This document shows, in pieces, positions 17,022 to 26,121 of a stretch of 64,000 nt of DNA (positions within the stretch are counted from its first letter, which is position 1; each line of letters begins with the position of its first letter). The stretch spans positions 372,001 to 436,000 of the forward strand of contig JACPYP010000011.1 of NCBI GenBank assembly GCA_016195985.1, given 5' to 3'. The stretch is from Acidobacteriota bacterium. GTDB taxonomy: Bacteria > Acidobacteriota > Holophagae > Holophagales > Holophagaceae. The translations under genes were made by a program, and so were the position numbers. The notes under the pieces are model-generated. The model ran no database searches and was not told the DNA's origin. It saw only the letters and a program-made list of their open reading frames with translations.

Positions 17022-17046
17022 CGGCCCCCGTCCTGGGGGCCGTTTT
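17022..17046 (+). terminator. Intrinsic terminator of ackA
   Basis: CGGCCCCC (17022-17029) pairs with GGGGGCCG (17035-17042) around a 5-nt loop and is followed by TTTT, 33 bp after the ackA stop. Confidence 0.88.
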
Positions 17047-17201
17047 GCGCCGGGCCTCCCCGGTCCGGCGGGGCCACTCGCCGGTGGGGGGCGGGCAATG
17101 GCCGAATCCCCGCCCAAGTCGCCTCTAAACGGCTTCAGACTCTGCTGCGTAGGCATTCCATCATCCCGGCTGGTCCGGCGTCTTTCCCATCAGGGGGTTC
17201 C

Positions 17202-18422
17202 ATGCAGAAGCGTTGGATCATTGTTTCTGTGGCCGGGCTGGCCGTGGCGGCAGGCATGTTCTTGACCCTGAAGGGCGGCGACGGAAAGTCCAAGAAGGCC
17301 GAGGCGAACACCCCCTTCCGCGTGGGCAAGGTGCAGGCCGAAGACCTGCAGGTCAGCGTGCGCGAAGTCGGCGTGGTCGATCCCCTCATCAAGGTGGACG
17401 TGAAGTCCACCGTCTCGGGCCGCATCGTGGGCCTGAAGGTGCGGGAAGGCGCCACCGTGCGTTCCGGCGAAGTGCTGGCCGAGGTCGAGCCCGACGTGAA
17501 CCAGGCCCAGACTCTTTCTGACGTGCAGGGCAGCGTCTCCCAGGCCCGGGTGAGCTTCAAGAATGCCGAACGGGATTTCAGTCAACAGTCCGAGCTGTTC
17601 AAGGCCGGGCTCATCTCCGATCAGGTTTTCCGCGCCGCGAGGACCAGCCGCGATCTGGCGGAAGAAACCTACAAGGCCGCCCAGACCCGCTACCAGATCG
17701 TGGAGGACCGGGGCATTCCCATCAGCGGCAACGCCTCCACCCAGCTGGCCCGCGTCACCGCTCCCATGAACGGCGTGATCGTCAAGCGCGGCGTGGAACT
17801 GGGCGACACCATCACCTCCGGCGTCAGTTCCTTCAATGCCGGCACCGTGGTGTTCACCGTGGCCGATCTCGCCTCCCTCATCGTGAAGGTGAACCTCAAC
17901 GAAGTGGACATCGCCAAGGTGCAGGTGGGCCAGCCCGTCCGCATCACCCTGGACGCATACCCCCAGCGGGCCTTCACCGGCAAGGTGCGCTTCGTGGCCC
18001 CGGCGGCCGAACTGGTGGAGAAGATCAAGGTCTTCCGGGTGGAGGTCGCCCTTGATGAACTCACGGAATCATTCAAGACCGGCATGAGCGCCAACGTGGA
18101 AATCCTGGGCGAGAAGCGGGACAAGGCCGTCAGCATCCCCCTGGAGGCCCTCCAGCGCCGCGACGGCCAGACCGTGGTCTACCGCCTGAAGGAGAACCTC
18201 ACGCCCCAGGACATCGCCAAGGCCAAGGACGGCCTCACGGGCCGCGGCAAGTTCATCTGGCTCTCCGACCACTGGAAGGAATACTTCGAGGTGGTGCCCG
18301 TGAAGGCCGGCATCGCCACCCTGGAGCGCGTGGAGATCCTCTCGGGCCTGAAAGCCAACGATCAGGTGAGCCTCGAGGATCCCAGCAAGAAGAAGGTCGA
18401 GAAGGACGACGAGAATAATTGA
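17202..18422 (+). CDS. Efflux transporter periplasmic adaptor (HlyD/MacA family)
   Basis: 406 aa. An N-terminal membrane anchor/signal (residues 5-22, IIVSVAGLAVAAGMFLTL) is followed by a beta-barrel/lipoyl half-motif (GRIVGLKVREGATVRSGEVLAEV), an alpha-helical hairpin (residues ~95-150), the second lipoyl half (NGVIVKRGVELGDTI) and membrane-proximal beta domains. It bridges an inner-membrane ABC pump to the outer membrane. The three genes that follow encode the ATPase and two permeases, as in MacAB-type systems. Its ATG follows AGGGGG. No TolC-like gene is in the window. Confidence 0.9.
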   Translation: MQKRWIIVSVAGLAVAAGMFLTLKGGDGKSKKAEANTPFRVGKVQAEDLQVSVREVGVVDPLIKVDVKSTVSGRIVGLKVREGATVRSGEVLAEVEPDVNQAQTLSDVQGSVSQARVSFKNAERDFSQQSELFKAGLISDQVFRAARTSRDLAEETYKAAQTRYQIVEDRGIPISGNASTQLARVTAPMNGVIVKRGVELGDTITSGVSSFNAGTVVFTVADLASLIVKVNLNEVDIAKVQVGQPVRITLDAYPQRAFTGKVRFVAPAAELVEKIKVFRVEVALDELTESFKTGMSANVEILGEKRDKAVSIPLEALQRRDGQTVVYRLKENLTPQDIAKAKDGLTGRGKFIWLSDHWKEYFEVVPVKAGIATLERVEILSGLKANDQVSLEDPSKKKVEKDDENN

Positions 18423-18423
18423 T

Positions 18424-18600
18424 GCTCCGTGGGGGGACCGCCTGCTCGCTTCGCTCGCGATGTCCCCCCACACCCCCGCCCTTCGGTCGGCCTTCGCCTC
18501 CCTCAAGGGCCCCGCTCCGTGGGGGGACCGCCTGCTCGCTTCGCTCGCGATGTCCCCCCACACCCCCGCCCTTCGGTCGGCCTCCGCCTCCCTCCGTGCC
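18424..18600. repeat. Tandem pair of palindromic repeats (90-bp period) inside the efflux operon
   Basis: A ~80-bp unit starting GCTCCGTGGGGGGACC occurs at 18424-18504 and again at 18514-18594 with one clear mismatch (T/C at 18493/18583). Each unit can form a hairpin from GTGGGGGGAC and GTCCCCCCAC (18429-18438 with 18462-18471; 18519-18528 with 18552-18561), enclosing the purine/pyrimidine-patterned GCTCGCTTCGCTCGCG. It fills the 213-bp gap between adaptor and ATPase genes, where all other junctions of the operon are a few bases. Likely a REP-like mobile palindrome. Confidence 0.9.
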
Positions 18601-18635
18601 TGCGCTCTCCCATGTGCTCCCTCAAGGGATTTCCC

Positions 18636-19322
18636 ATGAATGCCATCATCCAAACCCAGGCCCTCACCAAGGTCTACGGCTCCAACGGCACGGCGGTGCA
18701 TGCGCTGCGCGGCATCGATTTCAGCGTGCAGAAGGGCGAATTCGTCGCCCTCATCGGCCCCTCCGGTTCGGGCAAGTCCACCCTCATGGCCATCCTGGGA
18801 TGCCTGGACCTGCCCACCGCCGGCACCTACACCCTGGACGGGCACCAGGTCCAGGGCCTGGCGGGCGGGGAGCTGGCCCGCATCCGCAACGAGAAGGTCG
18901 GCTTCGTGTTCCAGAGCTACAACCTTCTGCCCAAGGCCAGCATCGCGCGGAACGTGGAGCTGCCCATGCTCTACGCCGGCGTGGGGCGCCGCGAACGCCG
19001 TGAGCGCGCCATGGCCCTGCTCGAGAAAGTGGGCATCGCCGACAAGGCCGACAAGCTGCCTGCCACCCTCTCCGGGGGCCAGAAGCAGCGCGTGGCCGTG
19101 GCTCGCGCCCTGGCCAACGCCCCGGCCCTGCTCCTGGCCGACGAACCCACCGGCGCCCTGGATTCCAAGACCGGCGCCGAGGTGCTGCAGCTGTTCCACG
19201 AGCTGCACCAGCAGGGCAACACCATCGTGCTGGTGACCCACGATCCCTCCATCGCGGCCCAGGCCGAGCGGCGGGTGGAAATCCGGGACGGACTCATCGC
19301 CACGAGCGAGGGGGCGGCCTAG
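18636..19322 (+). CDS. ABC transporter ATP-binding protein (MacB/LolD family)
   Basis: 228 aa ABC domain. Walker A is GPSGSGKST (residues ~43-51), Q-loop VFQSYNLLPKASIARNVELP, signature LSGGQKQRVAVARAL, Walker B LLLADEPTGALDSKTG and the switch His in VTHDPSIA. The ALDSKTG and NLLPKAS patterns place it with MacB/LolD-type exporters and extractors rather than importers. It powers the two permeases encoded next. ATG 18636 follows AAGGGA; the frame continues upstream through the repeat, but that extension is repeat-derived and not credible. Confidence 0.92.
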   Translation: MNAIIQTQALTKVYGSNGTAVHALRGIDFSVQKGEFVALIGPSGSGKSTLMAILGCLDLPTAGTYTLDGHQVQGLAGGELARIRNEKVGFVFQSYNLLPKASIARNVELPMLYAGVGRRERRERAMALLEKVGIADKADKLPATLSGGQKQRVAVARALANAPALLLADEPTGALDSKTGAEVLQLFHELHQQGNTIVLVTHDPSIAAQAERRVEIRDGLIATSEGAA

Positions 19323-20573
19323 ATGCGTAACTCCGGCGCCTTCCGGGAGCGGCTGTTCGGGGCCTGGATCGAGATCCGGGAGAACCTCGGACGCTCCGTG
19401 CTGCAGGCCCTCGGCGTGCTGCTGGGGGTGGCTTCGGTGCTGGGCGGCTTCTCCATCTCCGACAGCCAGCGCAAGCGCTCCGACGAAATGTTCGTGAAGA
19501 TGGGCGGCCTCGACAAGCTCAACGTCCAGCCCAAGGCCGCCATCCGCGACGGCCGCCCGACGGCCCTTCAGCAGGCCAACCTGGGGCTCCGCGACGCCGA
19601 CGCCATCGAGGGCGAGGCCCTCAAGGCCGACGCCATCCAAGGCGTGAGCCGTCAGCGCAACGCCCGTACGCGGGTGGTCTCCGCCTACGCCGACCAGGAC
19701 CGCCAGATCAGCGGCATCGGCGGCGACTTCATCCCCGCCAACGGCTACGGCATCGCCCAGGGCCGGGGTTTCTCCAACAGCGAGATGGAAACCGGCGCCC
19801 CCGTGGTGGTGCTGGGCACCGAGGCGGCCGCCACCTTCTTCCCCAAGGGAGACGCCCTGGGCCAGACCATGAAGGTCGGCAACGTCCCCGTCACCGTCAT
19901 CGGCACCTTCGAAGAGCGGGTCTTCCGCTTCCGGGAAGGCCAGGGCAACCAGTTCTGGTGGCGGAACCGCATCATCGCCGTCCCCGCGAACCTGGTGCAG
20001 CGGCGCATGAACGGCGACGCCTACCGCAGGGTCGACCGCGTCACCTTCCGCATCCCCGACATGGGCATCATGAGCGATTTCGCCGGCCAATTGAAGAACC
20101 TCCTCACCGCCAACCACCGCCTCCAGGAGGATTTCAGGCTGGACGACGTGGCCGCCCGCGTGCGGAGGCGCCGCAGCCAGGGCGACGTGTACAACATCAT
20201 CTTCATGCTCTCGGGCGTGCTGGCCCTGGTGGGCGGCGGCATCGTGAACGTCAACATCCAGATGGCCAGCCTCAAGGAACGGGTGCGCGAAGTGGGCGTG
20301 AAGATGGCCATCGGCGCCTCAGGTGGCGAGATCTTCAAGGGGTTCATGACCGAAGCCCTGCTCCTCACCGCCCTCGGCAGCCTGGCGGGCCTGGTGCTCG
20401 GCATCGGCTTCTCCTGGATCATCACCACCAGCATCGGCATCCCGCTCTACATGACTCCGGCCAGTTTCGTGTGGGCCTACGTGCTGGCCGCTGCCTTTGG
20501 ATTCCTGTTCGCACTCTACCCGGCCTGGAAGGCCTCGCGGCTGTCGCCCATGGAGGCCCTGCGGTATGAATGA
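19323..20573 (+). CDS. ABC transporter permease, MacB-like (FtsX fold), first copy
   Basis: 416 aa with MacB-type layout: one N-terminal membrane helix (residues ~22-42), a large periplasmic core domain, then three C-terminal helices (around 292-312, 343-365, 378-400) ending in ALYPAWKASRLSPMEALRYE, the classical coupling end of FtsX-like permeases. Mechanotransmission rather than channel transport is the known mode. The ATG directly follows the ATPase stop (TAGATG). It probably pairs with the second permease as a heterodimer. Confidence 0.9.
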   Translation: MRNSGAFRERLFGAWIEIRENLGRSVLQALGVLLGVASVLGGFSISDSQRKRSDEMFVKMGGLDKLNVQPKAAIRDGRPTALQQANLGLRDADAIEGEALKADAIQGVSRQRNARTRVVSAYADQDRQISGIGGDFIPANGYGIAQGRGFSNSEMETGAPVVVLGTEAAATFFPKGDALGQTMKVGNVPVTVIGTFEERVFRFREGQGNQFWWRNRIIAVPANLVQRRMNGDAYRRVDRVTFRIPDMGIMSDFAGQLKNLLTANHRLQEDFRLDDVAARVRRRRSQGDVYNIIFMLSGVLALVGGGIVNVNIQMASLKERVREVGVKMAIGASGGEIFKGFMTEALLLTALGSLAGLVLGIGFSWIITTSIGIPLYMTPASFVWAYVLAAAFGFLFALYPAWKASRLSPMEALRYE

Positions 20574-21879
20574 CGAAGCCCTGCCCCTCCGCTCCCCCGG
20601 CCCTTCCCTGCTGAACGGCGAAGCGCCTGCCCCCATGCCCGCCACTCGCGGTTTCAACTTCGGCATGCTGTGGGAGATCGTCCGCACCGGCCTGGTGGAA
20701 CTCTGGGCCCACAAGGTGCGCAGCGTGCTCACCCTCACCCTGCTCATGCTGGGCGTCTTCGCCCTCGTGGTGATGACCTCGGTGCTGGATGGCGTGATGG
20801 ACAAGGTCAGCACCGGGTTCGCCGGCATGAGCTGGGACGGCACCGTGCGCATCGCGCCCAAGACCGCCGAGACCAGCGAAGAGCGCAAGCGCTTCGACAT
20901 GAGCCCCGGCCTCCGCTACGAGGACCTCAGCCGCATCACCACGCCCAACCCCAAGATCCTGGCCTACCTGCCCAGGGCCCAGAAGAACGTTCCCGTCCGC
21001 GTGCAGGGCGACACCGAGCGCATCTTCGTGAGCGGCGTCACCCCCGACTACGCCCAGTGGATGAACCGCCCCATCAGCCTCGGGCGAGGGTTGACGGAAG
21101 ACGACCAGCGGCGGCGCTCCACGGTGGCGGTGGTGGGCGCCACCCTCGCCAGCAAGTTGTTTGGCGGCGGCGATCCGGTGGGCCGGGACCTGGTGGTGGA
21201 AGGCGTGCCCTTCCGCATCATTGGCGTGCAGGCCCCTGGCCAGATTTTCAACGACGAGAACTACTTCGACGCCAACGGCATCCTGATTCCATTGGAAACC
21301 TACATGGATCGCATGGACGCCACCCACAAACTGTCCCAGGTGACCGTGAAGCTGCGGCGCCAGGAGGACATGGGCGGGGTGTCCGCCGCCCTGCTGGGCC
21401 GGGTGAGACAGGCCCACCATGGCATCGAGGACGTCGAAGTGGTGGACCTCGACGCTGAATCCGCCAAGTCCTACCAGAACTTCCTCGAGCAGATGCGGGG
21501 CTGGAAGATCGTGCTGCTTAGCCTGGCCGGCACCGTGCTGCTGGTGGGCGGTGTGGGCGTGCTTTCGGTGATGCTCATCAGCTTCAGCGACCGCCGTTTC
21601 GAGATCGGCCTGCGCAAGGCGCTCGGGGCTTCCGATCACGAAATCTTCATCCAGTTCCTGTTGGAAGCCGTGGTGCTGGCAGCCATCGGCGCCCTGCTGG
21701 GCACCCTGGGCGGCGGCCTGCTCTGCCAGGCGCTTTCAGCCAACTTCCCCTACGGCCTGGTGGTGAATCCCCTGGGCCTCCTCACCGCCTGGGTGGTAGC
21801 CCTGACGCTGGCCGTGATCTTCGGGCTCTACCCCGCCTTCCGCGCCATGCGCCTCAGCCCTATGGAAGCCATGCGGTAG
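20566..21879 (+). CDS. ABC transporter permease, MacB-like (FtsX fold), second copy
   Basis: 437 aa, same architecture as the preceding gene: N-terminal helix about residues 52-72, periplasmic domain, three C-terminal helices and the end GLYPAFRAMRLSPMEAMR. It has a longer cytoplasmic N-terminus (~40 residues). ATG 20566 overlaps the upstream stop by 8 bp, so the two permeases are translationally coupled. Together with adaptor and ATPase they form a tripartite pump whose substrate could be antibiotics, peptides or lipids. Confidence 0.9.
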   Translation: MNDEALPLRSPGPSLLNGEAPAPMPATRGFNFGMLWEIVRTGLVELWAHKVRSVLTLTLLMLGVFALVVMTSVLDGVMDKVSTGFAGMSWDGTVRIAPKTAETSEERKRFDMSPGLRYEDLSRITTPNPKILAYLPRAQKNVPVRVQGDTERIFVSGVTPDYAQWMNRPISLGRGLTEDDQRRRSTVAVVGATLASKLFGGGDPVGRDLVVEGVPFRIIGVQAPGQIFNDENYFDANGILIPLETYMDRMDATHKLSQVTVKLRRQEDMGGVSAALLGRVRQAHHGIEDVEVVDLDAESAKSYQNFLEQMRGWKIVLLSLAGTVLLVGGVGVLSVMLISFSDRRFEIGLRKALGASDHEIFIQFLLEAVVLAAIGALLGTLGGGLLCQALSANFPYGLVVNPLGLLTAWVVALTLAVIFGLYPAFRAMRLSPMEAMR

Positions 21880-21886
21880 GCATAAA

Positions 21887-21951
21887 GCGGAACACGAAGG
21901 ACACGGAGAAACACAACGGAAAGGCTGCTCTCTGCGTCCTCTGTGTTCCGC
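21887..21951. repeat. Imperfect inverted repeat of the GGAACAC...GTGTTCC intergenic type
   Basis: Left arm 21887-21909 (GCGGAACACGAAGGACACGG...) and right arm 21928-21951 are complementary with several mismatches; the outer 9 bp (GCGGAACAC/GTGTTCCGC) are perfect. It lies between the second permease gene and arfB. The body (GGACACGGAGAAACAC-like) resembles ERIC/BIME-like dispersed repeats known from many genomes. It may also end the efflux transcript. Confidence 0.7.
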
Positions 21952-21982
21952 CTTGCTCCCGAAACGGCTCTAGACTTGGGTC

Positions 21983-22408
21983 ATGGCTGATCCGATCCAC
22001 GTCACTGCTTCCGTCCGCGTTCCCGCCGACGCCATCCGCTTCAAGGCCGTGCGGGCCGGCGGCGCAGGCGGACAGAACGTGAACAAGGTGTCTTCCAAGG
22101 TCGAGCTGCGCATCGATCTGTCCGCCATCGAAGGCCTTCCCGAGGATGCCCTGATCCGCCTGCGCGCGGCCCAGCGGAACCGCCTGGACGCGGAGGGCCT
22201 CTGGATGATCACCAGCGACCGCACCCGCGACCAGATCAAGAACCTGGAGGATGCCCGGGAAAAGGCCGCCGCGGCCATCCGCGAAGCCCTGGTGCGGCCC
22301 GTCGCCCGCCGTGCCACCCGGCCCACCAAGGGTTCCAAGGAGCGCCGCCTGGAATCCAAGAAACGGGCATCGGAGGTCAAGCGGCGCAGGAGCGGGCCGC
22401 TGGAGTAA
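21983..22408 (+). CDS. arfB: Alternative ribosome-rescue peptidyl-tRNA hydrolase
   Basis: 141 aa. The RF-1 domain has the catalytic loop RAGGAGGQNVNKVSSKVELR (GGQ at residues ~31-33), and the C-terminus is a basic tail (TKGSKERRLESKKRASEVKRRRSG) that in ArfB/YaeJ enters the empty mRNA channel. It hydrolyses peptidyl-tRNA on ribosomes stalled without a stop codon. Length and architecture match ArfB, not a full release factor. Confidence 0.92.
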   Translation: MADPIHVTASVRVPADAIRFKAVRAGGAGGQNVNKVSSKVELRIDLSAIEGLPEDALIRLRAAQRNRLDAEGLWMITSDRTRDQIKNLEDAREKAAAAIREALVRPVARRATRPTKGSKERRLESKKRASEVKRRRSGPLE

Positions 22409-22441
22409 GCTCAGACTTCCCCCCCCAATCAGGAGCCGCCC

Positions 22442-22873
22442 ATGCCAGCGCCCCAAACCTATGCCAACCATCGCCGCCTGGACCCCCTGCACCACTTCGT
22501 GCTGCAGCCTGTCCTGCTCATCACCTGGATCGCCACCCTCTGGCAGGCCGTCAGGTTCCCCAGCCTGCACAGCGCCTGGGTGGCCGTGCTGGGCCTCGCC
22601 ATCCTGTTCATGGCCATCCAGCTCCGCAGCTACGCTCTGAAGGTGCAGGATCGCGTCATCCGCCTGGAGGAGACCCTTCGCATGGAGCGCCTCCTCCCCG
22701 CGGAACTGCGGGCCCGCATCCCGGAACTCTCCGTGAAGCAGATGGTGGGCCTGCGCTTCGCCGCCGATGCGGAGCTGCCGCAGCGGGTGCAGGAAGCCCT
22801 CGGCGAAAACCTCGGCGCTGAAAGCATCAAGAAGCGCATCCAGACTTGGCGGCCCGACTTCTTCCGGGTGTGA
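22442..22873 (+). CDS. DUF6526-like small membrane protein
   Basis: 143 aa. It starts PQTYANHRRLDPLHHFVLQP, the signature of the DUF6526 group (from memory), with two membrane helices (residues ~20-40 and 46-64) and then a cytoplasmic alpha-helical tail with VIRLEETLRMERLLP and a WRPDFFRV end. Function unknown in the family. GGAG lies seven bases before the ATG. It converges on the msrBA gene with only 4 bp between the stops. Confidence 0.72.
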   Translation: MPAPQTYANHRRLDPLHHFVLQPVLLITWIATLWQAVRFPSLHSAWVAVLGLAILFMAIQLRSYALKVQDRVIRLEETLRMERLLPAELRARIPELSVKQMVGLRFAADAELPQRVQEALGENLGAESIKKRIQTWRPDFFRV

Positions 22874-22877
22874 GGGA

Positions 22878-23969
22878 TCAGTCCCGCACCCAGTGGCAGG
22901 TATAACCGCCGGGGTGCTTGATCAGGTAGTCCTGGTGGTAGTCCTCCGCCTTCCACCAGGGGCCCGCGGCGGTGATCTCGGTGACGAGGGGCCGCTTCCA
23001 CTTCCCGCTGGCGTCCACCTCCGCCTTCACCCGCTGGGCCGTCTCGCGCTGGGCCTCGGAGTGGAAGAAGATGGCGCTGCGATACGAAACGCCCGCGTCG
23101 TTCCCCTGGCGGTTCAGCGTCGTGGGGTCGTGCATGCGGAAGAAAAAGCGCAGAAGGGCCTCGTACGTGGTCTTCGAGGGATCGAACCAGATCTGCACCG
23201 CCTCGGCGTGGCCTTCGTGGTTTTCGTAGGTGGCGCGGGCCACGGAGCCACCCGTGTAGCCCACCTCGGTCCTGAGGACACCGGGCTGCTTGCGGAGCAG
23301 GTCCTCCATGCCCCAGAAACACCCCCCGGCCAGGGTGGCGATCTCCTCCTTCGTTTCTTTCGACGCGGGCGCGGCCTTGCCCTCCGCCGCGGGCGCGGCC
23401 CGGCCGAAGAGCGGCAGGAAGGCGCCCAGCCCCTCCTTTTCCAGATTCTCCACCGGAACGAACCGGAGGGCGGCGCTGTTGATGCAGTAGCGCAGCCCGC
23501 CCCGGTCGCGGGGGCCGTCGTCGAACAGGTGGCCCAAGTGCGAATCCGCGTCCTTGGAACGGACCTCGGTCCGGACCATGCCCAGGCTGGTGTCGCGCTT
23601 TTCGACCACATCCGCGGCCGCCAGGGGCTTCGTGAAGCTGGGCCACCCGCAGCCGGAATCGAACTTGTCCTTGGACGTGAACAGAGGCTTGCCGCTGACC
23701 ACGTCCACGTAGACGCCTTCCCGGTGCTCGTTCCAGAACTCGTTGCGGAAGGGGGGCTCCGTGCCGGCCTCCTGGGTCACGTGGTACTGCATGGGCGTGA
23801 GCTTCTGCTTCAATTCGGCGGCGCTCGGCTTCTTGGATTCGGTCACAGATTCCTCTCGGGCGGACGGGGCTGCCGCGCTGGCAGGCCTATGGTTGTTTGA
23901 AACGGCGAGTCCGAAGGCCGCCAAGGCCACCGTGCAGGCGATGCTGCCCAGGATGGTGCGTGGTCCCAT
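22878..23969 (-). CDS. msrBA: Exported bifunctional methionine sulfoxide reductase, MsrB-MsrA fusion
   Basis: 363 aa. A signal/anchor (residues 8-30, [16 protein letters not shown]) suggests a periplasmic enzyme. MsrB (about 48-165) has [21 protein letters not shown] and the catalytic Cys in RYCINSAAL, but lacks the zinc CxxC pairs. After a linker, MsrA (about 208-360) has the catalytic [17 protein letters not shown] and YHQDYL. It reduces both R and S isomers of oxidised Met in envelope proteins. Domain order is MsrB first, the reverse of the Neisseria PilB order for these two. GGAGG lies seven bases before the ATG. Confidence 0.92.
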   Translation of the reverse strand: MGPRTILGSIACTVALAAFGLAVSNNHRPASAAAPSAREESVTESKKPSAAELKQKLTPMQYHVTQEAGTEPPFRNEFWNEHREGVYVDVVSGKPLFTSKDKFDSGCGWPSFTKPLAAADVVEKRDTSLGMVRTEVRSKDADSHLGHLFDDGPRDRGGLRYCINSAALRFVPVENLEKEGLGAFLPLFGRAAPAAEGKAAPASKETKEEIATLAGGCFWGMEDLLRKQPGVLRTEVGYTGGSVARATYENHEGHAEAVQIWFDPSKTTYEALLRFFFRMHDPTTLNRQGNDAGVSYRSAIFFHSEAQRETAQRVKAEVDASGKWKRPLVTEITAAGPWWKAEDYHQDYLIKHPGGYTCHWVRD

Positions 23970-24082
23970 GTGAATCCTCCGGCATGGATCCTTTGATGCA
24001 GAGATGGAGTCTTATGGTACAGACTCCCGAAAGGGACCCCCCCCTGGCCTTTCCAGCGGTCACTCGCGCCCCGCGCCGCCCG

Positions 24083-24088
24083 TACAAT
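24083..24088 (+). promoter_or_regulatory. Probable -10 element of topB
   Basis: TACAAT (5 of 6 to TATAAT) stands alone in GC-rich DNA; no convincing -35 is seen. Transcription would begin near 24095, leaving a short leader with GGAGGG (24102-24107) before the CTG at 24112. It lies downstream of the only in-frame ATG (24004). Confidence 0.5.
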
Positions 24089-24111
24089 GGAAGCTGTCCA
24101 CGGAGGGAAGC

Positions 24112-26121
24112 CTGCGCCTCATCATCGCCGAAAAACCAAGCATGGGCCGCGCCGTGGCGGAAGCCCTGGGCGTGAGCGGCCGGGGCCGCAGCCTCATCGA
24201 GGGCAACGGCCTGGTGGTGACCTGGTGCGTGGGACACCTGGTGGAGACCCTCCAGCCCGAGGGCTACGATCCGGCCTGGAAGGCCTGGCGCTGGGACCGG
24301 CTGCCCATCTTTCCAGAGCCCTTCCGCTACGTGGCCATCCCGCAGACCCGCGACCAGTTCGACGTGGTGGCCCGGCTCCTCAACCGCGAAGACATCACCG
24401 AAGTGGTGAACGCCACCGACGCCGGACGCGAAGGCGAGCTGATCTTCGACCTGGTGTACCGACTGGCGGCCTGTGCCAAGCCGGTGCTGCGCTTCTGGAC
24501 CTCCAGCCTCACGCCGGAAGCCATCCAGGAGGCCTACCAGGCCATGAAGCCCGGCGAGGCCTACATGGGCCTGCGGGAGGCCGCGCGCAGCCGCCAGGAA
24601 GCCGACTGGCTCGTGGGCATCAACGCCACCCGGGCCCAGACCCTTCGCATGCGCCGCGCCGGGGCCGAGGAGGGCGTGTGGAGCGTGGGCCGCGTGCAGA
24701 CCCCGACGCTGGCTCTGCTGGTGCGCCGCGAGCTGGAGATCCGCGACTTCAAGCCCCAGCCCTTCTGGACCCTGCGGGCCCGCTTCGCGCATCCCAACGG
24801 GGCCTACGAGGGCCGCTGGTTCAAGGAGGTTGAAGGACAGGTCCAGGAGCGCTTCGCCACCGAGGAAGAAGCCCGCGGCCTGGCCGCGAAGCTGGAAGGC
24901 AAGCCTGGGAAGATCCGCATCGCCACGGGCCGCACCGAGAAGAAGAAGCCCGAACTGCTCTACGACCTCACGGCCCTGCAGAAGGAAGCCAACAAGCGCT
25001 TCAACCTCACGGCCGAGGAAACCCTGGGCCTGGCTCAGAACCTCTACGAGAAGCAGCTCATCTCCTACCCCCGAACCAACAGCCGCCACCTCACGGAAGC
25101 CGACGCCCAGAAGGCCCCGCAGTGGATCAAGTCCCTGGCCCAGGGGCAGCTCGCCGAGCTGGCGCCCTTTCTCGACGAGCTCCGCAAGCGCTGGCCCGTG
25201 AAGCTGGACAAGCGTTTCGTGAACGACAAGGAAGTGGAAGACCACGCCGCCCTGGTGCCCACGGAAAAACCCGCCCGGGGCCTGGCTGGCGATGAGCTGC
25301 GCATCTACGAACTCATCGCCCGGCGTTTCCTCGGTGCCTATTTCCCGGATCGAGTGGAAGCCAAGACCACCCTCATCACGGAAGTCGAAAGCGAGACCTT
25401 CAAGACCAACGGCACCATCGTGAAAGAGGAGGGCTGGTCCGCCGTGGACCCCCCGCACCGCCGCAAGAAAGCCGAAAAGCCCGCCGATTCCAAACCCGCG
25501 GACCCAGGGGAGGCCGACGACGAAGGCGACGAAGAGACCGAGGGCGGTCTGCCCGTGGTGAAGAAGGGTGATGGTGTCGATGTGACCTCCCTCCACCCGA
25601 AAGAAGGCAAGACCACCCCGCCCAAGCGCATGAGCGAGGGCGATCTGCTGTCCGCCATGCAGGGCGCCGGCCGGGATCTCGACGACGAGGCCCTGCGCGG
25701 CGCCATGAAGGATTGCGGCCTGGGCACGCCTGCCACCCGCGCCAACATGATCGAAACCCTCATCAAGCGCGCGTACATCGAGCGCAAGCGGAACGTGCTC
25801 CTGCCCACGGACAAGGGCATCCGGCTCATCCAGAGCCTTCCGGCCGAGGCCCTTTGCAGCGCCGAACTGACGGGCAACTGGGAGGCCCGGCTGGAGCGCA
25901 TGCGCCGGGGCGAGGAGGCCCGGGAAACCTTCATGGCCGACATCCGCGGCTTCGTCGCCAGCGTCGTGGCCGATCTGCAGGAGGCCCCGGCCCCGCAGAT
26001 TCTCGGCAGCCCCTGCCCCTCCTGCGGCAAGCCCATGCGCGTGATCCCCAGCACCCGGCGCGGCGACTTCTTCCATCGCTGCTCGCCCTGCAACCGCATG
26101 GAGCCCGTACCCAAGGCCTGA
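24112..26121 (+). CDS. topB: DNA topoisomerase III (type IA), apparent CTG start
   Basis: 669 aa if begun at CTG 24112. The TOPRIM domain starts at once with LIIAEKPSMGRAVAEAL and includes DAGREGELI. The catalytic Tyr is in LISYPRTNSRHL. A Lys/Glu-rich insert is present around residues 455-490, and the C-terminus has one Cys4 zinc motif, CPSCGKPM...CSPC. It passes single strands to decatenate DNA. No ATG, GTG or TTG fits between 24004 and the TOPRIM start. GGAGG five bases before the CTG and the TACAAT box at 24083 support CTG. An ATG at 24004 would add 36 unlike residues. Confidence 0.88.
   Translation: MRLIIAEKPSMGRAVAEALGVSGRGRSLIEGNGLVVTWCVGHLVETLQPEGYDPAWKAWRWDRLPIFPEPFRYVAIPQTRDQFDVVARLLNREDITEVVNATDAGREGELIFDLVYRLAACAKPVLRFWTSSLTPEAIQEAYQAMKPGEAYMGLREAARSRQEADWLVGINATRAQTLRMRRAGAEEGVWSVGRVQTPTLALLVRRELEIRDFKPQPFWTLRARFAHPNGAYEGRWFKEVEGQVQERFATEEEARGLAAKLEGKPGKIRIATGRTEKKKPELLYDLTALQKEANKRFNLTAEETLGLAQNLYEKQLISYPRTNSRHLTEADAQKAPQWIKSLAQGQLAELAPFLDELRKRWPVKLDKRFVNDKEVEDHAALVPTEKPARGLAGDELRIYELIARRFLGAYFPDRVEAKTTLITEVESETFKTNGTIVKEEGWSAVDPPHRRKKAEKPADSKPADPGEADDEGDEETEGGLPVVKKGDGVDVTSLHPKEGKTTPPKRMSEGDLLSAMQGAGRDLDDEALRGAMKDCGLGTPATRANMIETLIKRAYIERKRNVLLPTDKGIRLIQSLPAEALCSAELTGNWEARLERMRRGEEARETFMADIRGFVASVVADLQEAPAPQILGSPCPSCGKPMRVIPSTRRGDFFHRCSPCNRMEPVPKA

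Noticed and set aside
18429-18635. N-terminal extension of the ABC ATPase through the repeat region
   Set aside because: The extension is encoded entirely by the palindromic repeat pair, has Arg/Pro-rich repeat peptide character, and a good ATG with AAGGGA lies at 18636.
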